Positions 1-11,216 of a stretch of 64,000 nt of DNA are shown piece by piece. Location: the NCBI GenBank assembly GCA_951812925.1, contig OX638370.1, positions 124,262,897 through 124,326,896 of the forward strand, read 5' to 3'. Made by a program: the position numbers and the translations under genes. The DNA is from Calliopum simillimum (taxonomy: Eukaryota; Arthropoda; Insecta; Diptera; Lauxaniidae). The notes under the pieces are model-generated. The model saw only the letters and a list, made by a program, of their open reading frames with translations. It was not told the origin of the DNA and ran no database searches. Numbering within the stretch: the stretch's first letter is position 1; every line of letters starts with the position of its first letter.

Positions 1-948
1 TCTATCCTAAGGACTACGTTTGAAAGCTTTTAAACACATTTTTTACGGTATTTAGGGTATACAGCCACTCATACTCAAAAAAAAGCCGTATTTGACAAAA
101 ATGGAAAAAAATCCAAACTCTCAGGCTGAAATTCGCTAGGAAACTAAAAACCGATTTTGATATTCTTGGTCTTGAAAGTTGCGGTGCTTATCGTCCTTTA
201 ACGTAAAGTAATAATCATAAAAAAATCTTAAGTTGTGGATGCAAAACACACTGTGAATCAAAAATACCCAAAATTAGAACTTTACAAAAAATACCAAGTA
301 TGTAAGAATTATTATATCTCGCGCAATTTCAATCCGATTTCCATTCTAAAGATCATGTTTAGAAGCTTTTAGTTTTTTCATTAGTTTCTAATCAAATTTT
401 TGGGTATATTTTAAAACCAAACAATAAAAGGTCGCTTTTTCATGATACACAATTATTTTTAACAAATTTCGGCCTCTAGCGGAAAACCGTTTACTTTTGG
501 AATAAAGATTTCAAAGCAAAACTATGTATGTATGTATGTATTCTCCTTTAACTCCTAGGAGGTGCATAGGGCCAATGATTTTCTACATTTATTGAGCTCT
601 AAAGTTTTTGTGTGTCTCTTGTATCTTGAGTTATAGGAAAAAAACCGTTTTTTGAATCAAAAAATTTTTACTTCTTCCGGAACTTCCATAGGGCAAACTT
701 CACTGTAGAGCAATGAGAAAAAAACAAAAAATGTAGAAAATTAATCCCTTTTAAAGATTTAGGAAGAATTACTATCAATAATTTAATGGTTTTTGAGATA
801 AAATAAAAAAACTGCGAAAAAACCATGATTTTTGTCGTTTAGACCTTCATTCAAGCAACGGGCGGGCCATCTTTTCGGGGGTTTTGACCAAAACTAAGTA
901 TGCAGTCTTTGTAATAAGGGCTGCTCCTAAGATAATCTTTGATGCAAC
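1..948. other. AT-rich non-coding sequence, no gene seen
   Basis: No convincing reading frame, splice-flanked exon or RNA gene is visible. The stretch contains one short dispersed-repeat copy (523-590, listed separately) and otherwise looks like decayed repeat or intergenic DNA upstream of the copia-type remnant. Confidence 0.5.
523..590 (-). repeat. Dispersed repeat next to (GTAT)n tract, copy 1
   Basis: A short GTAT microsatellite is followed by CCTTTAACTCCTAGGAGG and GCATAGGGCC. Nearly the same block is found at 29388-29440. On the minus strand both read toward an ACAT tail, as expected for the 3' end of a non-LTR retroelement or SINE with a simple-repeat tail. That interpretation is inference; what is seen is only the two similar copies. 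Confidence 0.5.
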
Positions 949-1767
949 CTATAATTTTCCCATTATTTCGAAAAAGTGCTGCACCCTAATCAGCATGGAC
1001 CTCATCTTTTCGCATAAAGTTCGATTGAATCTTTCGGCTACTCTATTCTGTTGAGGTGAGTAAGCAATAGTAGGTTCAACTTGAATACCTTTGTGCTTAC
1101 ACCAGCTCACTTGTTCCTTCGAAATATACTCCCGTCCTTGATCAATGGTCTCTTTGATTGTGAAAATAACTGCAAAATGACTAAAGTCGTCAATCAATGA
1201 AACGAAATATTTTGATCCATCTACAGCTATAGGATCCAATGGTCCACATACATCAGAATGTATTCTTTCCAACGGCCGCTTTGCTCTAATTCTCGTATTG
1301 TTGAAAGAATCACGATTCTGTTTGCCCTCAATACATACGTCACAAAACTCGATTTTTGAGTTCTTCGAATTCAGGTCTGTTATTAATTCAGTCTTCACTA
1401 GTGTATCCATACCTTGTTGACCAAAGTGACCAAGTCTTTTATGCCATATGACAGCACCTTTCATTTCACACAAATTCGCTTCTGATTTGTTTATCTCTAC
1501 TTCAATTTCATATAAGTTTCCCCGCAAGAATGCTGTCACCAGCAACTCATTGTCTCTCAATATTATTGCTTTATCACGACAAAATTTGACTTCTGCTCCA
1601 GCGCTTACAAGTTTTCGGACTGATAACAAATTGTCTCTCAACTGTGGAATATAAAGCACATCTTTGATGATCATATGAACGCCTTTGTTGCTAGTACCAC
1701 AAATCTGTCCAGCATAATCGGCGCGTAGCGATTGGTTATCCTTAGCGACGGCTACTTGATCGTTCAT
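949..1767 (-). pseudogene. Copia-type pre-integrase and integrase fragment
   Basis: This 272-residue open frame starts in the region just after the lost protease. It carries the GAG-pre-integrase block (LLSVRKLVSAG, WHKRLGH, CDVCIEGKQ, i.e. HHCC zinc finger residues) and the integrase core. The catalytic acids are recognisable in HSDVCGPLDP, IDQGREYIS and QNRVAERFNRTL. About 25-30 residues normally lying between FTIKE and the second Asp are missing, so the core fold is deleted internally although the D, D and E positions survive. The frame ends at the core with no C-terminal domain. Function (strand transfer of cDNA) is lost by inference. Confidence 0.85.
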
Positions 1768-2346
1768 TGTTTTGATCTGCCATAAAACAAAAACAGCTAG
1801 TACTTTGTGCTACAGCAACTTTACAATCACGTGCCCGGTGTCCAAATTTATTGCACTTGAAACATTTACCCTTAAATGTCGTCTTGTTGCCCTTATTTCC
1901 AGAAAAGGCTATTTTTTCTTGCATCTGCTGTCCACTGTTGATTTCTTTCGTTTTATCTCTTCTGCAATCAATCTTTCTTTCGCCAAGCAAAAAGTCAGCT
2001 TAGTATCAAGGTTCTGAAGAGCCGTGACCAAAGGATCAAACTGCTCCGGTAACGTGGGGAACAACTGGGCTAGCAAATCGCTTTCTTCAAGATTTGCCCC
2101 TGCCAACTTTAATTGGCGTACCAAGTTTTCGAACTGTATCAAATGTGACACCACTGAATCACCGCTTCCCATCACAAATTTTGATAGCTGCTTACGTAAG
2201 CTCAGCCACATTTCCTTTGCAGATTGCTTATCACGAACATAGCTCAAGCAAGCGGAATCTACAAACCCCACTAAACGATCTTGGGCCTTCTTGTCCCGTT
2301 GAAAAACTCTGCTTTGGTTGTTGCATCTACTGGAGGATCGCCGCAC
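1762..2346 (-). pseudogene. Copia-type Gag remnant with CCHC zinc knuckle
   Basis: The upstream part (2346-1909) contains the typical copia-family Gag segment with KAQDRLVGFVDSA, AKEMWLSLRKQL and LAQLFPTLPEQFDPLVTAL. A neighbouring frame (1990-1742) continues with basic residues and a retroviral zinc knuckle CFKCNKFGHRARDC (CX2CX4HX4C), which binds RNA in functional Gag. The N-terminus is damaged: a second frame upstream reads DPPVDATTKAEFFNG, the expected Gag context, so a frameshift lies near 2300. A second frameshift joins the two main parts near 1980. The known Gag role is particle assembly; this copy cannot make an intact protein. Confidence 0.8.
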
Positions 2347-2654
2347 AATGGGAGATTGTGGCCATAAATAGGTAAAATTTGAAAGTGCTACGCATTTAAA
2401 AAATTATTACGCCAATCGTCAGATAACACTTAGGGACGGAAATAAAAAACTATAAAAGTTTAAAATTTTGCTTTGGCTTAGCAACACAGTGAGCCCAAAG
2501 TTGGACTTTAAACAGAAAAAATGCTCTACAGAACTTTTAAAATTAGGAACTGCTGGATAAACGCTCTAGTTAATTTGTTTTAAGCCCGATCCACTAATGT
2601 AGCATATCGTTAAAAAGTATATTGTTTCTACTTTGTTAAAAATATTTTTTTTTT

Positions 2655-3230
2655 TTTTTGCCGATTTTATGTGAGTTATAGTAGTTTTTCAAATATTTAA
2701 AAAAAAATGGTAAAAATGGAAAAATTGCAAACTTTGACATAAAAAAAAAAATACATTTTCTGATTTTCATTATTTTTCAATATAATATGTGGCCAAGTAT
2801 GCTTAATCGATCTGCAAAGTCCCTACTGCCTTTTTTGAGAACTTTTTTTTTATAAACTTTTTCATATTGTGGTTTTTGACGGGACAAAATAAGTTGACTT
2901 TTTTGGAACGCTATTTTTAATTCGCTTGCATCGAAATATATCAAGATAGCATTTTGTCATAAAGCACAAGCATTTAGCTTTTAAAAAAACATTTGTTTGA
3001 GTTTTTATGTATGATAGGTGAATTATGGTGATTTTTCGAAAATTTAAGCTCAAAAAGCCAAAATCGATAAATTGTACAAACTTTGACATTAAAAAAAAAA
3101 AATACATGTTCTGATTTTCATTATTTTCCAATATAATATGTGGCCAAGTGTGCTTAATCAATATGCAAAGTCCCTACTGCCTTTTTTGAGAACTTTTTTT
3201 TCTATGAATTTTTTCCTGTAGCAGTTTTTG
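2655..3230. repeat. Tandem duplication, period about 350 bp
   Basis: A block of roughly 220 bp occurs twice in direct orientation. Both copies contain AAACTTTGACAT, a poly-A run, CTGATTTTCATTATTTT, AATATAATATGTGGCCAAGT and CAAAGTCCCTACTGCC. First copy is about 2655-2875, second about 3005-3230. No coding capacity is seen. Confidence 0.7.
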
Positions 3231-3411
3231 AGAAAAAAAAAATATTTTTATTTCTTTACATTCTGCAACGTTTTACAATATATTTATCAATTTTAAGCTT
3301 ACAGTCTTCTTAAATTCCAAAAAAAAAATGTTTTAAGAAAAGGGTGACAGATAAGGGGTATATTTCCTCCTTTAAATCCCCCTTTCTTAAAATAAGCCAA
3401 GAGCATATTGA

Positions 3412-3702
3412 AGGCTATACAAAAAACATTATAATTGGTATAATATCATACAGGCACTTCAAATACCAATTGGTAGTCTTTCCGAAGAAGCTCAGGAAGC
3501 ATCAAACAAAGTTTTTAAAAGCGCTAGGTTACACAACAGCAGATTGTGCTCTAGAGTAGCAAACAACGAAGACGTTTTGCATTACATGCTGATCTCTGCT
3601 GATCCGATTATTAGCCAAATCCGAGTAAAACGTGATAAAAAATATAAAGAGTTATCACCAGAAGCTCAAGAAGTGTTGCAATTAAATGAAAAAACTGATT
3701 AA
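3412..3702 (+). pseudogene. C-terminal remnant of a TE-associated protein family
   Basis: The frame from 3412 reads open to TAA at 3700-3702. Its C-terminal 75 residues contain PIGSLSEEAQEASNK, CSRVANNEDVLHYMLISADP and LSPEAQEVLQ. The pattern PIG-x-LSEEAQE-x-x-NK-x-F-K followed by a serine/arginine stretch and a DP-I-S motif recurs in repetitive, probably transposon-encoded arthropod proteins that I recognise by pattern but cannot name. There is no start codon or upstream body in frame, a TGA lies at 3409-3411, so only the tail of the gene remains. Function unknown. Confidence 0.45.
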
Positions 3703-4095
3703 AATAAATTAATTTTTTGGTAGGCGTAGCACTGCCCATTTTTCTAGTGCGGATTATTTTTTCTGATGGTCTTTTCATATATACCAAATAATATCTATCT
3801 TCGTCAAATATTTTCAGAAACATGACGAATTTTTTTTTTTTTTTTTTGAAGGCGTGGTACCGCCCATTTGTCCTGGGAACATTATTTGTCCTGATGATTT
3901 TTACACATTTACCAAATCTCATTTATCTGCGTCAAAGAGTTTCGGTGATATGATAAGTCAATTTTTTGGGAGGCGTGGCACCACCCACTTTTTTAGTATA
4001 TAGCTTAGCCTTTTTTTGTACTAGCATAATATAAAAACTTCTTTAAAATCGGATACTTAATTTCCGAGTTAATAAGGGACAAATACACAAACAAA
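3703..4095 (+). repeat. Three degenerate repeats with GGCGTGGYACCRCCCA core
   Basis: Three consecutive blocks of about 115-130 bp each begin with a run of T, then a GGCGTGG-x-ACC-x-CCCA palindrome-like core (near 3722, 3850 and 3970) and a sentence ending in a 'tcaaa' block. The same core recurs inside the INE-1-like and family-B elements of the window, so this is probably an old fragment of such an element. Confidence 0.5.
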
Positions 4096-4649
4096 CAAAA
4101 TCTATTTTTTATAAAGTAGATTTTCGTTTATTCCTCATATCTTGAAAACTGTAAAAGATAGCGCAAAATTTTTAACATTTTTGAAATTAGCGGGGTCAAG
4201 TTATTGAAAATTAATACCCATTTTGAAAAAAAATTCGGACCACGCCCCAACTTTGTATGGGAGGTAGGCGTTTCCGTCGGCGGATTTTGTTCATAATCAC
4301 AGATTTTTATTATTTTAATGTAAAAAACATATGAACCAAATTTCAATAGTCTAGCTCTATTATTACTATATATGACCGCCGTTCCATACAAACCCTCCCA
4401 TTGTGCGCCGGTTAGAACGTCCAACAGATTTTGGCAATTAAAGTGAATTCGCACTCGAAATTGCCAGTCATCAACGCTTTGATGAAAAAGTTAAATATTA
4501 GCACGAAATTTATTAATGCTATTTGTACAAACTTTCTATGTGAAGTGAAGAAAATTTTCAGACAGATTAAATAAATTTTATTCAAATAATAAATAAACAA
4601 ACGATTGCTACAATTCTTCAATTCTTTTTAAAAATAACTCAACATTTTT
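4096..4649. other. Non-coding repeat-derived sequence
   Basis: Contains another CCACGCCCC/GGAGGTAGGCG block near 4240-4270 similar in style to the neighbouring repeats. Minus-strand open frames here (4128-4454 and 4412-4621) have no recognisable domain and follow the repeat sequence, so I do not call a gene. Confidence 0.4.
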
Positions 4650-4945
4650 TTTTTTTTGTTTGCACATTTCGGTAGCAAAAATTTTTTAATTATTAAAAAA
4701 TCTTATTTACACTAGTTTCAAGCACAAACATTTTCACATTGCTAATTTTTCAACCTGAAAATAATTTTCATAAACAGCTGATCTGATTTTGACACTTCTA
4801 CATTTAAACCCGAAAAAAATCTTCAAAGAGAGTGCTCAATTACTCTCATTTTCACTCTCATTTCCAAGTTTCTTTTCGTAAACGAACGCTTTTTGGGTAA
4901 AAACTTGCTATTTGGGTAAAAACTTTTTTGTAAACGAATACTATT
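4650..4945 (+). repeat. Dispersed repeat family F, copy 1
   Basis: About 295 bp that recur in inverted orientation at 33545-33855. Shared landmarks are TTTCAAGCACAAACATTTTCA, AAACAGCTGATCTGATTTTGACA and a double TTGGGTAAAAACTT block. No terminal structure or coding capacity was found, so the class is unknown. Confidence 0.65.
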
Positions 4946-5187
4946 AATACAACGATATGCTGCAGTGTAGGGTATTTAGTTGTTCGCCCGGGCAAAGAAA
5001 GCAACCTACTAGTTATTTCTTACAGTTAATTTCCAAACTAAGATCTAAAATTCTGTTACTATGCCGCAAACTGCTTCCACAAACTAATCATCTTAATAGT
5101 CTGTTTTATCTTTCCATAGGCTGAAGAATGTCGAAGGAGTTACACATATTTGTTCTGACGTATCTTGAATGTAAGGAAAACTTTAAT

Positions 5188-5959
5188 TATACCCTACACC
5201 CAGGGTATATTCACTTTGTCCTCCCGTTTGTAACGCAGAGAAGGAGGCGTGGCAGATATTGAAAAGTATATATATTCTTGATCAGCGTCACCTCCTGAGT
5301 CGATATAGCCATGTCCGTCTGTCTGGCTGGCTGGGTGGCTGGCTGGGTGGCTGGCTGTGTGTTGAAATACACTTTTTGGGAAAACTGAGCAAGATAACTC
5401 AATGAAATTTGGTACACTGCTTTCATTGTCAAAGATAGCTCGGGGGATTGAAAATGAGCAAAATCGGTCAACGGACACGCCTACCGCCCATACAAAAAAT
5501 ATATTCAAAATGCAATTTTAGGAGTATTTTTCACGACAATGCAACCAAAATACACATAAATACTACATATTGTAAGCGCAAGCTCTGAAAAAAAAACTGA
5601 GCGAATTCGGACAAGAGGGCGTGGCACCTCCCATATAAGCAAAAGCTTCAAAACGCTTTCAGTATAGCGTTTTTTGAATTATAGATGAAAGCTTTCAACA
5701 AAAATTGGGTGAAATCGGACAAGGGGGCGTGGCTCCTCCCATATAAGCAAAAGTTTTAAAATGCTTTACTGACAGAGTTTTTTGAGATAATCCAACCAAA
5801 TTGCACTCAGACACTAAAAACTATAAATGCAAGCTTTAAACAAAAACTGGGTGAGCTCGGACAAGAGGGCGTGGCACCTACCATATAAGAAAAATTTTAA
5901 AAATACTGCAGTGTAGGGTATTTATTTTTGGCCAGGCCAAAAGTTACACCCTTACTAGT
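5188..5959 (+). mobile_element. INE-1/DINE-1-like non-autonomous element, copy 1
   Basis: Begins with the small palindrome TATACCC...GGGTATA, followed by AACGCAGAGAAGGAGG, TATATATATTCTTGATCAGC, GAGTCGATATAGCCATGTCC, a GGCTG/GGGTG microsatellite, then degenerate internal repeats carrying GGGCGTGGCACCTCCCATA. It ends with TGCAGTGTAGGGTATTTA, a hairpin-prone GGCCAGGCC and ACACCCTTACTAG. This order matches my knowledge of Drosophila INE-1 (a Helentron-related, non-autonomous rolling-circle element). It encodes no protein; open frames reading SVDRFRSFSIPRA are repeat shadows. Confidence 0.85.
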
Positions 5960-6284
5960 TTTAGGTTACTATGGTAAAAACAATTTCCCAGAAAACGTAA
6001 ATGCGTTGATTCGTGTAGTTAGTGAACGTTGCTACATGACACTAATCGGACAGACAAACACACACGGATATATGTAGGTGTTACTCTTTCAGAAAAGTTA
6101 AGTGAGCTCTTAACAGGTGATAGCAGCCTTGTGAATATAATAACTCATTTTGTAACTTCTAAAATAGTCAAAAACCGTGTATTTGCTCCTTTCTGTATTG
6201 TAGGTTAAGATATTTCGTGAAAAGAGAGATATCGATATAATTTAAAAAAATGTTTTGTGGATAAAGTAACGTTCTTTCAACTTC
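5960..6284. other. Non-coding gap between INE-1-like copy 1 and family B
   Basis: Part of it (about 6130-6240) resembles the sequence near 31380-31480 (repeated phrases around AGGTTAGGATATCTC), so it is probably a remnant of another dispersed repeat. No gene seen. Confidence 0.35.
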
Positions 6285-6534
6285 TATCTTCTCTTCTTAT
6301 ACGAGCTAAAATTGTATGTTTGTTTTTTTGTTTTTTTGTACTTATTTCTGTGCCAATATTTTTTCTCGAAAACGGCTACAGCGATTTTAATGAAACTTGG
6401 AATAGTGTTAGATATTAGCATACAATGAAGAATGAGCTATGTTTGAACTTTGTAAATGCTCACGAGGGGGCGTGGTACTGCCCTAAATTTTAAATTTGAT
6501 TTGATCATAACTCGCAAGCCGCACAAGGTATTTA

Positions 6535-8895
6535 CACAGAAAAAAAAATATCGGTAAATCCAACCGATTTCAACGATAAAAATTGCACCAACCCGCAGTA
6601 AAGGTTAAATTGACTGTGCAGTCCAGTAAAATTACTGTGAAAATAGTACTGTACAGTTACTGTTAAAATGTTCAGGTACTGTGAAAACGGTTAATTTAAC
6701 TTTGATTTTTGATAGAAATTGCACCAACCCGGAGTTTTTGTATTTGGACCGATGAACTCTGCAAATTAACAGTTTGCTCGGTTTAGAAACCATTCAAAGC
6801 AGTTACAGTAAAAATAACCTTCTACATAGGTCAGCTAACAATATAAACTGTTACAATACAATTAAAACTGTTTTGCAACGGTTTAATAGTTAGCACCCCA
6901 GAAAGGCTGTAACTAGCCGTTTCCAAAAAGCCGTAGAAATTGTACGAAACAACTTCTACGGCGGCACCATTTCAAATGGCAAAATATCAGTACAACTCTA
7001 GCAAACTTATGTTGATTTATTCTTAAAGAATGTGAGAATTTTATGAACCTGTTAAAAACTCAATTCAAACTTTTATTCATGTGAAAAAAAAAATGTACGG
7101 AATACAAAATGTACAGTTGATTTCAACTGTAGAAAAGTAAAGGAGCATTCCACGGTTGGTACGTGACAAATCGTACGCATTTTTTGAGTTTAAACCTTAA
7201 ATTAAAGACAAACCAGAATGTTATCAAAAAAAGCATCTAGTACATTTATTTTGTGTGACGTAGACCTATTAAAACCAATTATTTGTTCTTAATAATATTT
7301 AAAGGTAAGGAGTAATTAATAAGAAAAGAAGTTCGTTTGTACGGGACAGCCCAAATCTACCATACTTTCCATTTTTTGACTTTGTAGCAAGTTTTTAGCT
7401 AAATTAATAAGCTTTAAAAATTAGCAAAAATATTTTTGGATAGACTAAGGGTGATGGTATAGTAAAACAATAAAAGTTTGAAAAAATATTTATTTAAATG
7501 AGAGTTATTAAATAAAAATTAAACTGTTTGTACGGGACGTTTTCGTTTGTACGGGACTCGTACGAAATACATGTAGTATATTTAATTAGTTTTGAATCAT
7601 TTTTTAAAGGAAACCATAACACAATGATTATCCCAAGCGTGTTTCTTGCATGTTACTTGACTTCGACCTTTTTGACTTACGAGTCGTTTCACATTACCCC
7701 AGACTCCGTGAATCACGCCTTTGGGATGTGTCCATAAGTTGCATAGATGCTGTTTAAGCATTACGTAAGCAGATTTTCAATGATATAAGCAAAAATTAAC
7801 AACTCGTGAATACGAACCCGTCTCTTATGATTAGACGTAAGCTGTTTTTCAAATACGAAAAAGAATTCAGGAACTAAATTATTTTTATAATTAAAGCAAT
7901 AGCGGTCATACGGATATTGAAAAAATCCTTGACACTTGAATCAATTTTAAAGGCTTAAGTTAGACTTTTATTTAAAATTTTCTTTTACGCAAGAATTTTA
8001 TCGACCGACAATAAGCAAATCTTGAACCACTCACCACCTATACTGGAACAGCCCTATATCATTTAATTTTTATGTAACAGTTTTGCTCATATCTCATATA
8101 ATTAATGGTCACAATTTCTTAAGTGCATATACATAATAAAGCCCCCTGAAAAGCAGTAACCAACGGTGACCGTACCCATATATATAATTTTTAAAGGGTT
8201 TTTTCAACAATGTTAGAAAAAAATTAATAGAAATCTTAATAAAATAAATATTGTGTTTGTACGGGACAAGTAATAAGATAATAATAATTATACTTTAGGC
8301 AAAATAAAATTCGAAAATTACTGCACTTTTTAAGAGTACCCAAGTAACTAGCTTTAAATAAAATGTTAATAAAATGAAACCGTTATGTGTGTAGACAGAA
8401 AATTAATTACATCGATTTGTGTGTTTGTACGGGACACCCATAACTGTTTTGTTTGTTGCGGTATAATACAGATGTTTGCAAGATAGCTTTTTTGCAAATA
8501 CTATTTATCAATACACTAGTCTATGACCTTAAACGACAGATATAATTTGTAACGTAACTCATCATGGTTTAATAGAAAAACAACGATGAATATGATCAAA
8601 AATATACCTAGTAAAAAACAAACTTTGGCACTTTCTTTAACTGTAAAAAACTGAGCCTAATACCAAGATTTTAGTAAGAAATCAATTTGGATAGTAAAAT
8701 TTAATCCTACTAGAATATATTCGATCCATTAAAACATATGAAAAACACATCTGAAACATCTGCTAAAAAATACCACTTTCACTGGAATGCTGATTCTGAA
8801 ATTTTGAATTGTTGATTTTGTTTTCTATAGAAAATTGAAAAAACTATAGAATACAAAATTTATAGTTAATTTTACCGTCAGTTTTTTTTTCTGTG
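6535..8895. mobile_element. 2.36-kb TA-flanked DNA transposon, no intact transposase
   Basis: Terminal inverted repeats CACAGAAAAAAAAA on both sides are flanked by TA (6533-6534 and 8896-8897). The interrupted sequence is recognisable from family-B copies 2 and 3 (ACAAGGTATTTGAATGAAATTT), so the insertion is directly supported. The interior contains many CAGTAA/TTACTG motifs near the left end and five copies of GTTTGTACGGGAC. A minus-strand stretch around 7600-7770 reads like decayed coding (GVIHGVWGNVKR) but I recognise no transposase. A TA target fits Tc1/mariner or another TA-inserting superfamily. Confidence 0.8.
7335..8435 (+). repeat. Five direct copies of GTTTGTACGGGAC inside the TA element
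   Basis: Perfect 13-bp copies lie at 7335, 7526, 7545, 8255 and 8423, all on the plus strand, with a diverged relative (GGTACGTGACAAATCG) near 7156. Spacing is irregular, so this is not a tandem satellite. Repeated subterminal motifs in DNA transposons are often transposase-binding sites; that role is inferred here. Confidence 0.75.
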
Positions 8896-10229
8896 TAGAT
8901 GAAATTTAGTAAACAGGTACGGCTTAATAATACCATGTAACATGCCACGCCCACTCTTTAGCCTTTGAAAGTTTTGATTCATTCATATTACTCGAAAACG
9001 ACTCCAACAATTTTAATGAAAATTTTGGAGATGTTACCTCTGTAAAAAAGGATTAATATGTGATATGCCGTTATGTTGGGAAAAATATAAAACGTTATAA
9101 CAAAAACTAATGAAGCAAACATTTTGAAATTAACTATGAGGAGCCTTATTACTATGGGGTATCTCTGATCGGAAAGTGGGCGAAATGTCGCCGTTGCGCG
9201 TGGAACCTCCCATACAAGTAAAATACGTTAAATGCTATTTCTCGCAAATGTTACAAGATATTTTAATAAAATTTGGTATGTAGGTACTGCTTATCAATGC
9301 CTTGTAATAACCAAAAAGCGGGCGGAAGTGCCACGCTCCTTTTTTAACCATTAAAAATTCAATATTACTCGAAAACGACTCCAACAACTTAATGAAAATT
9401 TAAGAGATTATACCCCTGAAAACAAGTATCAATATGTGATATGCCGTTATATTAGGAAAACTCGTTGGAGGGCGTGGCACCACCCACAGAAATATATTAC
9501 GAAATAAATTTAAAACTACTAAAGCAATCTTTCTGAATTTAACTGTAGGCAATCTCCTTTTTATTAGGCACCTACGACCTGAAAACGGGCAGAATATTGC
9601 CGGGGCGCGTGGAACCCCCATACAAGTAAAACAAATTAAATACTATTTCTCGCAAATGGTACAACGTATTTTCATGAAATTTGGTATGCGGATCTGGATC
9701 ATGAGTATCTAAAGCGTAACAAAAAATGGGCTTTGTTCAACAATTGTCACGCCCACTTTTCACCAAAATAAAAATTTTAGTTAATTACTCAAGCACAAAA
9801 AAAAATGGAATGAACTTTTTATTTTTTATATGCAGTCTTATGTACTTTTTTGACGTTGAATCCGTCTTCATCAGCAGAACTGTCATTATACCTGCAGAAT
9901 TTTGAAATATCCTTGCTTGAAGTTGAAGAAAACGCTGTGTTCAGTCTTGCTGCGTGTCTACAAGAAAAGGTGAAAAGATATGGCGTTGAAGAGCCACACC
10001 CTTCCTTATCAAAAGATGCTTGCGGACTTTTCCAATAGGTCTCTTACTTTCCGAGGTATGATCCTTTGAAGAAAAGAAATTTCAGCGCTCACACAAGAGA
10101 CGAAATATTTTGGGTGCGCGCAGTGCTGAATTACCCATTAAGCCGGACTAAGCCATGGCTCACAAAATTTGGCAAATGTAAGTCAAAAAAATGAAAACAT
10201 GCAAATTGAAAATTCGAGGGACGCAATGA

Positions 10230-11170
10230 CAACAACAAATCAAAGACAAAATTAGATTCCCAATGCTAGACGAAAGCATCGAAAAAGGCTTCAACGCACT
10301 TGAGTTCAAGTTTCATGAAATTGTTGTTGCAGTCGCTCCTAACGAATTTAGAATCCTCGATGCTCGACATAATGCAAAGATCTTATCAGAGCGGGGCGCA
10401 AAAAAGAAAACTTGAGGAGGAGAAAAAAAAAACGAATTGAGCAAAGCATTGCAGTCAAAAGAGATTGATCTGGAAACCTGCGCGTTGATGTAGTTACTCG
10501 TCAGTAGAAAATTTGTTAGATGGGATGAGAGATAAATTCGAGGTGTTTGAAAACAAAGCTGATTAATTTTACCTTAGACGGATTATGCGAATGTTGCATC
10601 GACGAAGAAGAACAATACAGTCAAACGATGGCAATGCTGCAAAAATTGTATTAAATGCGCGACACTATTTTCGTGTCAATGGTTTTCTTGTAATTATCGA
10701 AACGCTCAAGATCGAAATCAACAGCCGAAGCCAAGTTTACTTAGAGGTTTCGAAGAGACTTTCATATCTGGCTGACTTTAGTTTGACAGAAAATTAGTAT
10801 CCCGAAAAAATTGCCGGTTTGGTTGACTTCTACCCTGACGATTTAGAAGATTTTTATCCTGAATTCAAACAGTTTCATGATTTTATCAAATCAAAACCTA
10901 AGTTCACTAAGTCTGGACTCTACGAAAGTTTGATTCGAGATAATCTTGAAACTGTTTTCCCAAACATGGACATTGCTCTTCGCATTTTTTGAACTCTTAT
11001 GATTACAAATTATACAAGCATAAAAAAACGAGCAAAGAAGTGTTATGGGTCAAGAACGATTGGACATGCCAAGTCTGATGTCCATTAAATCGGATGTTCT
11101 TCATAAAATTGATTTTGAAGATGTCATTAATGATTTTAGTGGTCTGAAATGTAGGAGAAAAGTTTTTTAA
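10230..11170 (+). pseudogene. hAT transposase pseudogene with hAT C-terminal dimerisation region
   Basis: Fragments in several frames give a hAT transposase of the zinc-finger MYM/TTF type. Visible blocks are ARHYFRVNGFLVIIETLK and SKRLSYLADF (10645-10780), then LVDFYPDDLEDF (about 10820), FHDFIKSKPKFTKSGLYESL, FPNMDIALRIF and finally LMSIKSDVLHKIDFEDVI (to about 11150). These correspond to the region before and inside the C-terminal hATC dimerisation domain. At least four frameshifts or stops separate the blocks and the catalytic N-terminal half is barely recognisable, so the gene is dead. The role of an intact version is cut-and-paste transposition. Confidence 0.75.
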
Positions 11171-11216
11171 AAATGAACGTCGTTTTAATATTTAAAAGAG
11201 ATGTCCAAAGATTATT

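Larger units (their letters stand above)
949..2375 (-). mobile_element. Ty1/copia retrotransposon remnant (gag to integrase)
   Basis: Minus-strand gag, zinc knuckle, GAG-pre-integrase and integrase segments follow each other in copia order (gag before integrase, no reverse transcriptase reached). The element is broken: frames shift at about 2300, 1980 and 1765, no protease DSG motif is present between the zinc knuckle and the pre-integrase domain, and nothing resembling the copia RT (YVDD) follows integrase before 949. No LTRs were found at either side. It is a dead, internally deleted and truncated copy. Confidence 0.85.
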
